64,000 bases of DNA from Boesenbergia rotunda (taxonomy: Eukaryota; Streptophyta; Magnoliopsida; Zingiberales; Zingiberaceae). The position numbers were made by a program, and so were the translations under genes. Location: the NCBI GenBank assembly GCA_024364735.1, contig JAGFNQ010000187.1:449130-513129 (forward strand), written 5' to 3'. Below, piece by piece: positions 21,111-36,934 of this stretch (position 1 is the stretch's first letter; every line of letters begins with the position of its first letter). The notes beneath the pieces are model-generated. The model was given only the letters and a program-made list of their open reading frames with translations, ran no database searches and was not told the DNA's origin.

Positions 21111-22121
21111 GCACTGTCAGACGCTCTGATCGCGTCTGACCGTATTCGATTCGCTGTTGTTTGCCTCTGATATTTGATTTGCTGTGTGATATACTGCTCT
21201 AATAGTCTGATTAAGCTGCAGGTGACAGGGGAGGATTCAAACACTCAAGGAGAAGTCAATGGAGGCTTTTCTTGGAGCAGGTTTGTCCATTTCTCATCTC
21301 AGGTTGCAACGGTTGGAGCTGCAGGACTGAAGCCGCTGACTGAAGCTTGGCTGAGGGAGCTCAGGAAGTTCAGTAAGGGTTCAGTGGTAGCTGGCGTTGG
21401 CAGTGAGGCAACTGGAGGCTGCTGGAGATGAGGTCACTTGATGCTTAGTGGACAAACAAAAAGGGACGAGAGACAGCTGCGGTGAAGAAGTGTCCAAGAG
21501 CTTGGGTCTTGAGTTCTTGCCGCCTAGAGTTCTCCACGACTGCTTGCTGTGTTCTTGAAGTTTCCATCATTTTGAGCAAGCGATTGAGAAGCAATCATCC
21601 ATTACTTGAGCGCTTGAAGGAGAGAACGAGAAGCTTGGAGTCCGACAGTGGGAAGACACGAAGAAGGGTTCTTGCGTGAGATCGCCACTGGGTGGAGCTC
21701 AGGGAAGCTTGCTGCGTTCTTGTCCGTGATAAGTGTTTGAGTAAGATCCTTCTTGTTGTTTCTTTGTGCTTAAACTTTATCTGTGATTGAAACACTGTGG
21801 AGAGGTTACTCCACCGAGAAGGAGGTTGCTTTTATCCGGTGATCACCGGGGCTTGATCTGCCGACGATCAAGGGATCGCCCACCGTAAGGGCACGCCAAG
21901 GAGTAGGGGCAAGTTATCCCCGAACCTTGTAAATCCTCCTTGTTATCGATCTTGCTAGCTGTGTTTGGTTTGTTTGCGCGTTAGTTTTCTGCACACCTTG
22001 TTTTCTATTCTTTCCGTTGTGCTACTGATTTCTAAGTTGCAGAAACATGCTAAGTGCCAAAGGTTGCGTTGATTGGCTATATTCACCCCTCCTCTCTAGC
22101 CATCCCGTTTCCAACACTACC

Positions 22122-22945
22122 CACTACTATTTTAGTTAAAAAAATTTTAGCACAAATGATGACTTGTTTAAGGCTAGAAATAAAATTAAATGTTTGGTAA
22201 ATGAAATTTGCATACTTAATGAAAAATTAGAATTTATGGATAATAACATGCATGTTTCTTCTTCTTCAAATTTAAATGATTCATGTTTAGAAGAAGAAAA
22301 TAAGAAATTAAGAGAAAACGTGGATAACTTGACAAAAACCCTTAGAAAATTTGAGATTGGCTCTAACACTCTAGACATGATCATTATGAGGCAAAGAGCA
22401 CGTTTCAAGAAAACGAGCATAGGATATGGTCAACCAAATCATGAAAAAAATCTATCATTGCTTGCTTGCTAGAGGTCAATCGAAAACTAAGACCCTAGAT
22501 AGGAAATGAATCCCTAAAGTGTACTTGGTTAACCCAATTAGAAAGAATTTCTATTGGGTGCGAAAGTCAATCCTCAAGGATTAGAGGATTTAGGGATAAG
22601 TCAACCATGCAATGTTAAAATTCAAATTTTTGAAAATTGGTTAACTTGATGCATTAAGGAGGTGCACTTAGCCTAAATACAAATTTATGAGAAAATGAGC
22701 TAAGTAGGAATTACCTTTATAACATCTCATAATGATTTGATTTATGATTCTATTTATGCATGTGAGATGTTAGAATGAAACAAATAATTTACTTGTGCTA
22801 ATGACGTTTTGATGAGTTATTAGATATATCACTTTAGTAATAATAGACTAACTACGAGGAAAATAAATGTTTAATTAATGAACATCTTGTCCAAAGATCA
22901 TAGTTGGATATTTTAAATATTTTGAAAACCATTCTATGTTTTACT
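22122..22945 (+). pseudogene. TRG1 gag C-terminal coiled-coil remnant and spacer
   Basis: A 102-codon frame at 22164-22472 encodes a Leu/Lys/Glu-rich coiled coil ending LRKFEIGSNTLDMI and SIGYGQ. This matches the gag tail of SIRE1 (62560-62850: LEKFTSSSKYLDMI, GLGYKAK). It continues the gag interrupted at 20006. The rest is non-coding up to the second solo LTR. Confidence 0.75.
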
Positions 22946-24968
22946 TGTTGATGAAGTCTGACCCTGATTGTTGTTTTGGTGTTGACATCGATTTTAGTTT
23001 AGGTTGATGATTATGATTCTGATTAAGTCCTGATCGGGGATTAGGCATGGTATGGAAAATCCTAGCTTGGATGTNNNNNNNNNNNNNNNNNNNNNNNNNN
23101 NNNNNNNNNNNNNNNNNNNNNNNNNNNNNNNNNNNNNNNNNNNNNNNNNNNNNNNNNNNNNNNNNNNNNNNNNNNNNNNNNNNNNNNNNNNNNNNNNNNN
23201 NNNNNNNNNNNNNNNNNNNNNNNNNNNNNNNNNNNNNNNNNNNNNNNNNNNNNNNNNNNNNNNNNNNNNNNNNNNNNNNNNNNNNNNNNNNNNNNNNNNN
23301 NNNNNNNNNNNNNNNNNNNNNNNNNNNNNNTTTGAGTCCCTGTATCGGTCTGGTGACCGATCAGGGATGTTGGCACGCTGCTCCTTCGTGGATCGGTCTG
23401 GTGACCGATCCAGCAATGACTGATCGGTCTGGTGACCGATTAGGGAGCACATAGTGAGGTTGGGAACCTACTGTGCGGCTCCTGATCGGTCTGGTGACCG
23501 ATCAGGGAGCAGGCCGTTGCCTCACTGCTTGGCTCCTGATCGGTCTGGTGACCGATCAGGGAGCAGGCAGTGTCCTCACTGCTTGACTTCTGATCGGTCC
23601 GGTGAACGATCAGGGAGCACACAGTGAGTTGAGTTCCCCTGCTGATCAAGTCCCGAACGGTCTGGTGACCGATCAAAGACTTATGATCTGATTTCCGCAG
23701 TTACTGTTCACTTAGACGTGGACCGATCAGGCTTGAACCTGATCGGACAGTGGCTATCCTGATCGGTCTGGTGACCGATCAGGCTTCACTCTGATCGAAC
23801 TGGTGACCGATCAGGCTTCACTCTGATCGGTCTGGTGACCGATCAGGCCTGTGTCACTGCGAAAGCTGGGAGTCCCAGCAAACGGTGGATCGGTCTGGTG
23901 ACCGACCCACAAGCCCTGGATCGGTCCGGTGACCAATCACTTTAATTCAAATTGCACTGTCAGACGCTCGCGTCTGAACGTATCCAATTCTCTGCGCTTA
24001 ACCTCTGATACTTGATTTTCTGCTTGATATGCTGTGCTAATGCTCTGATTGAGCTGCATGTGACAGGGAAGGATTCAAACACTCAAGGAGAGTCAATGGA
24101 GGCCTTTCCTTGGAGCAAGTTTGTCTCTTTGCCATCTTAGGTTGCAATGGCTGGAGCTGCAGACTGGAGCTGCTGACTGGAGCTTGGCTGAGGGAAGCTC
24201 AGGGAGTCCAGGGAGAGTTTAGTGGTAGCTGGCGTTGGCAGGTGAGCAGCTGGAGGCTGCAGAGAGATGGTACCACCTGGGTTCAGTGGAGAAACAAAAG
24301 GAGCGTAGCGGAGAAGAGAAGAGAGAGTTCTGGTGAAGCAACTTCTGGCTTGAGCTCTTGTTGCGCGATTGTTTTCTCCACACTTTGCTTGTGTGTTCTG
24401 AAGCTCCATCATCTTGAGCAAGCAACTGCAATCTGTGAAGCAACCATCCCTTACTTGAGCGCTTGGAGGAAGGAACAAGAGGCTTAGTGAGTCCATCAAC
24501 GAGAAGACACGAAGAAAGGGTTTTTGCGTGAAATCGTCGCTGAGTGGAGCTCGGAAGAAGCTTGCTGTGTTCTTGTCTGTGCTAAGTGCTAAGTAAGATC
24601 TTTCTTGTGTTTCATTGTGCTTAAAACTATATCTTTGTTGAAACGCTGTGGAGAGGTTACTCCACCGAGAAGGAGGTTGCATTTTATCCGGTGTTCACCG
24701 GGGCTTGATCTGCCGACGATTAAGGGATCGCTCACCTTAAGGGCATGCCAAGGAGTAGGGGCAAGTTATCCCCGAACCTTGTAAACCCTCCTTGTTAGCG
24801 ATCTTGTTAGTTGTTGTAGTTTGTTTTTATTTTCTGCATTTCTGCACCACTCTGTTTTATTGTGCTTCCGCTGTGTTACTAACGATTGAAGTGCAGAAAA
24901 TTGATAAGTGTTAAAGTCCAAGTGTTTGGCTATATTCACCCCCCTCTCTAGCCATCCGAGTTCCAACA
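22946..24968 (+). mobile_element. Q-family solo LTR, copy B
   Basis: Starts TGTTGATGAAGTC and ends GAGTTCCAACA, with TTACT on both sides (22941-22945 and 24969-24973). It is a separate insertion from copy A, because each has its own target duplication and TRG1 sequence lies between. It contains the GATCGGTC hairpin array (23338-23935) and a 256-base assembly gap. Confidence 0.9.
23075..23330. other. assembly gap (N run)
   Basis: 256 undetermined bases inside copy B, beginning exactly where the CCTAGC-type hairpin array starts. Protein reads across it are meaningless. Confidence 0.98.
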
Positions 24969-24973
24969 TTACT

Positions 24974-25629
24974 TGCTTTGGTATAGACTTGAAAAATATA
25001 TGGTTTCAAAACTAAGTTTCGAAGTCGATATAAAGTTGCATGTTCTTCAAGTTTTTTGAGTTTTAGTCAAAAATTCAAAAATCCTTTGATTTTTTATGAA
25101 AACATATTTTTCTTTTTTGAAGAATAGTTCGAGAAATATGTTTTCAAAATTTTGTGAGTTTTTGAATTTTCTAAAATTTTTAATGTATTTATGAAATTCA
25201 ACTTATAAAACTAAAATTTAGAATAGCTTTGTGCCAGTCGACTGCATCAGAGGACCAGTCAACTGGTAACTCTGTGGAGTTGCTTCGGTGAGGTTAGTTG
25301 ATTGATATCTATCTAAGTCAACTGATACCTTAGTTTTCTGATTTTTGCTTGTTTTTCAAAATTGAAACCCACTTTGTTTTACTTTGATGTTATAGGTCAA
25401 AATTAATTGGTACAATCTTTTTGATGGTGTCAAAGAGGGAGAATAGAAGGGTTAAAGTTAGAAACTTATTTCTTCATGTGTTTATGCAAAATTTGAAAAT
25501 TATGTGATAGAACATAGGTTAAGGGAGAGCTTGGATATTTTTAATGCTTCATGTTATATTATGCTTTGTATTTTCAAAATTGCTTTATACCTAATTTGAA
25601 CATATTGCCACACATCAAAAGGGGGAGAT
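24974..25629 (+). other. TRG1 3' internal region and polypurine tract
   Basis: Non-coding. It holds a CAGTCGACTG hairpin motif (near 25240-25265), GGGAGAATAGAAGGGTT and the tract AAAAGGGGGAGAT just before the 3' LTR. The same order is found in TRG2 and TRG3. Confidence 0.7.
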
Positions 25630-26630
25630 TGTTAGTGTAATCGTCCCAAGTTTGATCGATACGATCATGAGTTTTGATGTGTATGTCAATATAATTAAAT
25701 TAGATTTTTATATTGATTTGATGTGTGTATTGAGTCATGCAGGACTTGGTGAACCACACATGAGGAACAACAAAGTGAAGTCATCCAAGGGACGAGAGCC
25801 AAAGGAAGAGAGCTTTAAAAGGCGAGTCGAGGAAGTAGATTATAAAGGCATACGCGAAGGATGACATGAAGATAAGTTGTGGGCTTGTATGCATCCAAGG
25901 GACAAGAGCCAAAGGAAGAGAGCTTTAAAAAGCGAGCCGAGGAAGTAGATTATAAAGGCATACGCGAAGGATGACATGAAGATAAGTTGTGGGCTTATAT
26001 GCATCCAAGGGATAAGAGCCAAATGAAGAGAACTTCAAAGGGCAAGCTGGGGAAGTAGACTTCAAGGCTTACGCGAAGGTTAGACTCTGGAGAGATTGAG
26101 AGTGAGTTTATAAGCTGGGCAGTCGACTGGATGAGAAATCAGTTGACTGGCAGTAATGGGCGAAACTCACAGAAAGATCAGTCGATTAGGGTCAGAACCA
26201 GTCGACTAGCCGTTGGCTAATAGTTGGTTGTGTCTGACGGAAAGGACCAGTCGACTGGGGTGTGGATCAGTCGACTGGTAACAAGTCTGAACTATTTTGT
26301 TAACAATTCTCTCCTCTATGTAAGGGGAAATTTTGGGGCATGAAGAGGTGACGAAATTGTGATTGAAAATCTCCTAGTTCATGCTCAAAGCTTCTAAAGC
26401 CAAATCTCTTCCTCCTAACCCTAGTTCTCATCTTATAAAGGGGAAGAGAGATTTGTAAGAGGTTATTCTCTACCAAGAAGGAGAAAAGCATTGCCGAAGA
26501 TTGCCGGGGACTAATCTACCGAAGGATTGAGTGATCGTCCACCTCAAGGACACACCGTGGAGTAAGAGCAAGCAATGCTCGAACCACGTAAAATGATAAG
26601 TGTTAGCATTGTTTTTATTGTTCAAGTTTT
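25630..26630 (+). repeat. TRG1 3' LTR, truncated at its 3' end
   Basis: Begins TGTTAGTGTAATCG and follows the 5' LTR (17799-18760). It has an internal 106-bp tandem duplication (25785-25996). It stops at about 26630, just after TTGTTCAAGTTTTATT, before the final ~110 bases of the LTR. TRG2 LTR sequence continues directly. Confidence 0.8.
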
Positions 26631-27515
26631 ATTGTTTGAGTCATGCAGGACTTGGTTGAACACACTTGAGGAGATTGGCGTAACCAAGTGTGGGAGATCT
26701 CATCCTGGTACTGGAGTCCTTGAGTCGGTGAAGGATGGTGCATCCGAGGGACCGCTGGACAAGGAGCAATGAAGTGGAGCCAAGGGAAGAGGACTTCAAG
26801 GCATATGCGAAGAATGGCATGGGGATAAGTCATGTGCTCGTATGCATCCGTGGGATGAGAGCCAAAGGAAGAGAGCTTCAAAGGGTGACTCCAGAGAGGA
26901 TGAGTGTGAGTGTATATTGACAGCAGTGGACTGGTAGGGAGACCTGTCGACTGATCTTTCTGTGAGTTTCAAATAGTAGGGACCAGTCGACTGGTTTGGA
27001 TGACAGTCGACTGGTCTGTTTGAAATCTAGCCATTTGGATACCCATTGCCTGAGCACCAGCAGATTGGGGTTGGCAGCAATCGACTAGTGTCGGGGCTGA
27101 GCTATTTTGTTAATAACTCTCACATCTATTAAAGTGAAAGCTTTGAGGCATGAAGAGGTGAGAAAACTGTATTGAAAACCTTCTAGTTCGTGCTCAAAGC
27201 TTCCAAAGCTCAATCTCTTCCTTCTAGGGGGAAGAGTGTTTTATTAGAGGTTGCACTCCACCGAGAAGGAATGAGCTCTAGCCGGAGATTGTCGGAAACT
27301 AATCCACCAACGGATTGAGAGATCGTCTACCTCAAGAACAAGTCATAGAGTAGGAGCAAACAATCTCTGAACCATGTTACATCGATAAGTGTTAGGGCTT
27401 GTATTTTTATTGTTTATTTTGTTTCCGCTTGCACATACCAACCTTATTGGAAGAAACACTAAAATTATAGGTGAGAAGCTATTCACCCCCTCTAGCCATC
27501 CGATCATTTTCAACA
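26631..27515 (+). repeat. TRG2 5' LTR, missing its first ~100 bp
   Basis: Matches the TRG2 3' LTR (35192-36174) from TTTGAGTCATGCAGGACTTGG to the terminal ATTTTCAACA. The first part is absent, replaced by the TRG1 LTR. A primer-binding site (TGGTATCAGAG, 27518) follows. Confidence 0.8.
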
Positions 27516-28466
27516 AGTGGTATCAGAGTACACGGTTCGTTTCGGAAGAACTCACCTTTGACCGAAATATTAAGATGGCTTTTCAAGAGGAATATAGTGT
27601 TCGTGCATGGATGGCTAGAGAGGGGGGGGGGTGAATGTAGCCAGACACAGCTTGTTCTTGCTCTTTGAAAATTTTCTCAAGTTCTTCTGCACTTAGGTTA
27701 GCAGCAGCGGAAACACAACATATACAGAAAAACAAACTTAACAGAAATGCAGAAACAGAGAATACAAACCAAAGATGCTAACAAGGATCGTTTACAAGGT
27801 TCGGGGATAACTTGCCCTTACTCCTTGGCGTGCCCATGAGGTGGGCGATCCCTTGATCGTCGGCAGATCAAGCCTCAGGTGACCCCGGATATAACGCCAC
27901 CTTCTTGGTGGAGAAACCTCTCCACAACTGCCTCAAGATATGAGATTAAGTGCACTCGACAATGAGAAGGATAGCTCACAAAGATGTAACAAGAACGCTC
28001 AAGCACAAAGCAACAGAGAGCACAAGCACAGCCCAGCCAAACTTCCCAAGTTTCTGTCTGTTCACCCCTTCGCTCCTCTACTTCCAGCTTTGTCTTAAGC
28101 CTCTTCTCCTCGTCGCCAAGCTTCGTCAGCATCCCCTGAGCACAGCCTGAACCCACTGACCTCCCTGAGCACTCAGTCCACTGAAGACCTCTTCAGCTGA
28201 GCCTCCGTCAGTCGCCAGTAGCGCCTCAGAAGCCGTTGAAACTTGAGAAGAGAAAACATCCAAACCTGACGTGAAGAAAGTCTTTGACCCTCCTCCTTTG
28301 TTTGGGCCATCCTCCATTACCTGCAAGCTCATCAGACGCTTAGCAAAGCATATCACAAGGAAATCACAGTGTATCAGATAAAGCGCAGAGAAAACAGACG
28401 CGATCAGAGCGTCTGACAGCGATTTCGAATTAAAGTTACAGCTACTGATCGGTCACCAGACCGATC

Positions 28467-28760
28467 AGGCTCCAACCTGATCGGTCCACGGTGAGAAACC
28501 AAGAATCGCGGGATTCTTGTGATCGGTCACCCTGACCGATCACAGCTCAGGGATCGGTCACCAGACCGATCCAACATCTGATGGAGCCTTCTCCAGCTTC
28601 AGCAGGCCAAAGCCCTGATCGGTCCCCAGACCGATCAGGCCACTCCCTGACCGATCAGGTGCCATATTGATCGGTCAGGAGAAGGAATCCCGCGACAGTT
28701 TGATCGATCAGACTGACCGATCACAATCCTCACAGAGCCCTTGTGAACCCATCTGACTTC

Positions 28761-28761
<1 letters not shown>
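28467..28761 (+). repeat. 295-bp direct duplication, left copy
   Basis: Identical by eye to 32418-32712. It ends at the first base of the Tekay-like LTR. It contains four or five of the copy C hairpin units. Confidence 0.85.
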
Positions 28762-32416
<3,655 letters not shown>

Positions 32417-32417
32417 A

Positions 32418-32712
32418 AGGCTCCAACCTGATCGGTCCACGGTGAGAAACCAAGAATCGCGGGATTCTTGTGATCGGTCACCCTGACCGATCACAGCTCA
32501 GGGATCGGTCACCAGACCGATCCAACATCTGATGGAGCCTTCTCCAGCTTCAGCAGGCCAAAGCCCTGATCGGTCCCCAGACCGATCAGGCCACTCCCTG
32601 ACCGATCAGGTGCCATATTGATCGGTCAGGAGAAGGAATCCCGCGACAGTTTGATCGATCAGACTGACCGATCACAATCCTCACAGAGCCCTTGTGAACC
32701 CATCTGACTTCT
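32418..32712 (+). repeat. 295-bp direct duplication, right copy
   Basis: Second copy of 28467-28761. It begins one base after the Tekay-like LTR and then continues into the rest of Q copy C. Confidence 0.85.
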
Positions 32713-32989
32713 CCCTGATCAGTCACCAGACCGATCAGAGGCCAACCAGAAACCTTTCTGTTCTCTTCCTGATCGGTCACCAGACTGATTAGACATCTCT
32801 GGATCTGTCACCAGACTGATTCACAAAGGGGGTCCGTGCCAACTTCCCTGATCGGTCACCAGACCGATCCAGAAACTTCCAATTCAACCCAAAGTCAAGA
32901 GAACGGGCTCCCTACCCTTCTCTAACTCGTGCTCAGTCCCCCGGGCCAAGACTCCGTGCCCGGCTTCACTCATCGGGACTTCACCTAGT

Positions 32990-33150
32990 CCCACTAGGTG
33001 TGCCTAGTCCCACTAGGTCTTTTCCACTACACCTAGTCCCACTAGGTGTGCCTAGTCCCACTAGGTCTTTTCCACTTCACTTAGTCCCACTAGGTGTGCC
33101 TAGTCCCACTAGGTCTTTTCCACTACACCTAGTCCCACTAGGTCTTTTCC
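32990..33150. repeat. array of ACCTAGT/ACTAGGT hairpins in Q copy C
   Basis: Seven or so repeats of ACCTAGTCCCACTAGGT-type palindromes with TGTGC or CTTTTCC spacers. They occupy the place of the CCTAGC/GCTAGG array in copy A, with arms altered symmetrically. Confidence 0.85.
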
Positions 33151-34400
33151 CATACCAGTGTGCGATCTCCCAGATCCACCTGGACTTAATCCGAATTTAC
33201 TCAACCAAACTTAAATCGTTGTCAACACCAAAACAATAATCGAGCCAGACTGCATCAACATATAGCACCACACGACTACCTTTCTTCAACGACAACGATT
33301 TTGCATATTGGAAAGGTAGGATGTAATATTATTTGATTAACGATATTAAAAATTGATTTAGTGTTGTAGATGGTTTTGAGATGTAGAAGGATGTGAGTGG
33401 AGAACCTCTCCCAACCAAAAATTTGACAAAGGAGATAATGAAGAAAGTTCAACCAAACGCAAAGGCCACAACAACTCTATAATGTGACCTTTCCAAGGAG
33501 CAACTAAGTGAAGTTAGACCATTCAAATCCGCTAAAGAGCTTTGGGAAAAGCTTATTGAATTAAATGAAGGATCGAGCGAATTAAGGAGAGCCAAGAAAG
33601 ATCTCTTGGTAGACCAACTTCAATCCTTCACCATGAAGACCAATGAGACCATGAGTCAATTACGCGGTAGATTCAAGGAAATTGTCAATGAGTTACATGT
33701 AATAGATGAGAAATTGACAATAAGGATCTTGTAAAGTATGTGCTTCAATCCTTCCCTAGAACTACCTTATGAGCTTCAATGGTTGATGTTTATAAGGTTT
33801 CTAGGGATCTCTCTTTAGTTAAGCTTGATAAATTATTTTGTAAATTTGAATTACATGAACAATTTAAAGTGTCTTCAAAAGAAAAGAGCATGACTCTTAT
33901 TGTATAGAAAGAGGAAGAAAAAGAAGGCTTCATCCTCATCATCCTCCGATTTGGAAGAATCAAGTACCTTAATGGATAGTGATCAAGAGGCGTACATGGT
34001 AAGGAAGATGAGAAAAACATTTAAGCATTTTTCTTTTAACAAAACTCATGCTAGAAAAAACTCAATAAACAAAAGTAGGAGAAAAAAAATATGCTATAAT
34101 TTTCAAGAGGAAGGACACATAAGGGATGATTGTCTCCTCTTGAAGAAGAAGGAAGAAAAAAAGAAGAAAGAAAAAATAAAAGAAAATGGTAAGAAAGTTC
34201 AAAATTTAAAGGCAACATAGGATGATCTTTCATCATCGGAAAAGGAAGAACACATTATCTCTCATTTTGCACTAATGAGAGTTGACGACATGACCTCCAC
34301 ATCATTCGAACATGAAAAGAGCTCAAGTGAAGATGAAGAAGGGAGCTCAAGTGAAGGGGAGGTCAATCTTCGGGTTCGAACATCTCGGTAAATAAGGTAT

Positions 34401-35191
34401 ATAATCTATCCAACACAACTTTAGTTAGAATTATTTTTAGCACCAATAATGTTATATTTAAGGCTAGAAAGAAAATCAAATCCTTGAAAAATGATATTTG
34501 CATGCTTAAAGAGAAATTAGAACCCATGATTCCTAAGGATATGAATTCAAAACAATGACTTAAACTTGATACAAAATTAAATGTTTTTCAAGTTTTCGAG
34601 TTTTGGTCAAAAATTCAAAAATCTTTAGAATTTTCATAAATATTTTTCCTTATTGAAGAATAGTTAAAAAAAATATTCGTACAATTTCATGATTTTTTAA
34701 TTTTTCTGAATTTTTATATGTATTTCTGAATTTCAACTCAGAAAGTTGAAATTTGGATCAGATTTATGCTAGTCGACTAGTGCAGAGGGTCAGCCGACTA
34801 GTCTTAGAGTTTCTTAGTGTGAGAAACATTCTGGGGGTTGTTTCGAGGGGATCAATCGACTACATAAAGGTTCCAGTCGACTAATCGCATGGTTTTTCAG
34901 ATTTTATTTTTTTTTTCAAAGTTTGAATTTGATCAAAATTGATCACACTTGATGCTATAGTATGTATGCTTGTTTGGTACAATCTTTTTGATGGTGTTAA
35001 AGGGGGAGAATAGAAGAGTTTAAGTTAGAAACTTATTTCATGTGTTTGTGCAAAATTTGAAAATCATGTGATAGAGCATAGGTTAAGGGGGAGCTTTGAT
35101 ATTTTTAATGCTTTATGTTATACTCTTTGTATTTTTAAAATTGCTTTAATCCTAACTTAAACATATTGTCACACAACAAAAAGGGAAAGAT
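34401..35191 (+). other. TRG2 3' internal region
   Basis: Non-coding sequence with GTCGACTAG and CAGTCGACTA hairpin-type motifs (34770-34890), GGGGGAGAATAGAAG, GGGGGAGCTT and a degenerate polypurine tract (AAAAAGGGAAAGAT) next to the LTR. Confidence 0.7.
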
Positions 35192-36174
35192 TGTTGGTGC
35201 AATTGGCCTAAGTGTGATCGGTATGATCATAGGTTTTAATGTGTGTCAATAAAGTTAACTTAGGATTTCATATTGGATTGATGTGAGTTTGAGTCATGCA
35301 GGACTTGGTGGAACACACATGAGGAGCTTGGCACGACCAAGTGTGGGAGATCTCATCCTGGTGCTCGGGTCCTTGAGTTGGTGAAGGATGATGCATTTGA
35401 AGGACCGCCGGACAAGGAGCAACGGAGTGGAGTCAAGGGAAGTGAACTTCAAGGCATACGCGAAGGATGACATGGGAATGAGCCACAAGCTCGTACACAT
35501 CCGAGGGACGAGAGCCAAAGGAAGATGGCTTCAAAGAGTGGCTCCGAAGAGGATGAGTGTGTATTGAGAGCAGTCGACTGGTAGGGAGACCAGTTGACTG
35601 ATCTTTTTATGGGTTTCAAACAGTAGGGACCAGCCAATTGGTCTGGATGGCAATCGACTGGTCTGTTTGAAATCTAACCATTGGCTAAGCACTAGTCGAT
35701 TGAGATTGGTAGTAGTCGACAGGTGTCGTGGCTGAGCTGTTTTGTTAACATCTTTCTCCTCTATTAAAGGGGAAGCTTTGGGGCATGAAGAGGTGACGAA
35801 ACTGTGATTGAAAGCCTTCTAGTTCATGCTCAAAGCTTCCAAATCTCATTCTCTTCATCATAACCTTAATTCTCAATCTTGTAAAGGGAAAGAGTGTTTT
35901 GTGAGAGGTTACACTCCACTAAGAAGGAGTGAGCTCTAGTCGAAAATTGCCAGGGACTAATCCACTGACGAATTGAGGGATTGTCGACCTCAAGGACAAG
36001 CCGTGAAGTAGGAGCAAGCAATCTCTGAATCACATTACATTGATAAGTGTTAGCGCTTATATTTTCATTATTTATTTAGTTTCCACTTGCGCATACTAAC
36101 TTTGTAGGAAGAAACGATAAAATTGTGGGAGAGAAGATATTCACCCCCTCTAGCCATCCGATCATTTCCAACAA
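35192..36174 (+). repeat. TRG2 3' LTR
   Basis: 983 bp from TGTTGGTGCAATTGG to CATTTCCAACA. CTATTAAAGGGG (near 35760) is the likely TATA region, with CAGTCGACTG motifs upstream. AGCAC follows the end. Confidence 0.88.
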
Positions 36175-36182
36175 GCACCACT

Positions 36183-36750
36183 AGGGATGGAAATAGGCCA
36201 GGCGGCCTGTCAGGGGCCTGTGGCCTGGCCTGCATTTGGCCTGGCCTGGCCTGGGCCTGCTAAAAATAAAATAGCAATCAGGCCCTTTTAAAAGCCTGTT
36301 TTTCTTATCAGGCCAGGCCCAGGCTCAATATAAAGCCTATGAGGCCTGACAGGCCGGCCTGGGCCTGTTAAAATTACATGATATAAATTATCAAAATAGA
36401 GTTTTGATCCTTAGACCTCTGCGAGCAAACTCTTATCTACACCCTACTAGCCAACACACCACAAATCTATTTTCATTATATCATACATATTTTATATATT
36501 TACTTTGGAAGGAACATATATATTTATGATATTTTTAACTAATTTGTTAAATTAGTATTTTGGATAATCGAATTAAATTATAGGCTTTGTAAACAGGCCA
36601 CAGGCCAGGCCAGGCTATTGAACAGGCCAGGCTCAGGCCTAGAATAAAGCCTGTAACAGGCCACAAGCCAGGCTCAGGCCTGTTTACTATTATACAGGCC
36701 TGGCCTGTTAAGGTGAAAGCCTGGCCTGGCCTGGCCTGTTTCCATCCCTA
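36183..36750. mobile_element. hAT-type MITE rich in AGGCCTGG repeats
   Basis: Terminal inverted repeats TAGGGATGGAAATAGGCCAGG and its near-complement (GGCCTGTTTCCATCCCTA), with the 8-bp target duplication AGCACCAC on both sides (36175-36182 and 36751-36758). Both ends are packed with GGCCTGGCC-type palindromes; the centre is AT-rich. Confidence 0.92.
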
Positions 36751-36756
36751 AGCACC

Positions 36757-36934
36757 ACCGACTCTGAGGATCATCTTTGTAAATTCGAGAATGTGTCTCT
36801 GCTACACTAGTACACCGACGGGATCAAGTGCAAGGTCTTTTTAACCACCTTGGCTGGGACCGCGCAAAGGTGGTTCACCGCCTTCCGAGGTCCTCCATCA
36901 AAACCTTGAAGGATTTCAAAGCGACCTTCCTCCT
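36757..36934 (+). pseudogene. Ty3/Gypsy gag fragment, first part
   Basis: Encodes DHLCKFENVSLLH, a stop, then KVFLTTLAGTAQRWFTAF, the Retrotrans_gag signature of Gypsy elements. It runs into the Q-family LTR at 36935 and resumes at 43712. Confidence 0.8.

Larger units (their letters stand above)
20007..22116 (+). mobile_element. Q-family solo LTR, copy A
   Basis: A 2110-bp LTR from TGTTGATGTATTC to CCGTTTCCAACA with a perfect 5-bp target duplication (CTACC). It lies in the TRG1 gag: host sequence TATAATCTACC continues as CTACCCACTACT. In order it holds a CCTAGC-type hairpin array (20120-20510), a GATCGGTC-type hairpin array (20515-21110), a promoter-like part and a U5 end with CACCCCTCCTCTCTAGCC. 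No internal region is attached, so it is solo. Confidence 0.9.

Noticed and set aside
23047..23454. Open frames spanning the N run
   Set aside because: They are made of undetermined bases; only the flanks are real LTR sequence.
20007..24968. Q copies A and B as the two LTRs of one element
   Set aside because: Each has its own 5-bp duplication, and the DNA between them continues the TRG1 gag.
33000..33239. Frame with repeated PSPTRSFPLHLVPLG
   Set aside because: Translation of the ACCTAGT/ACTAGGT hairpin array.
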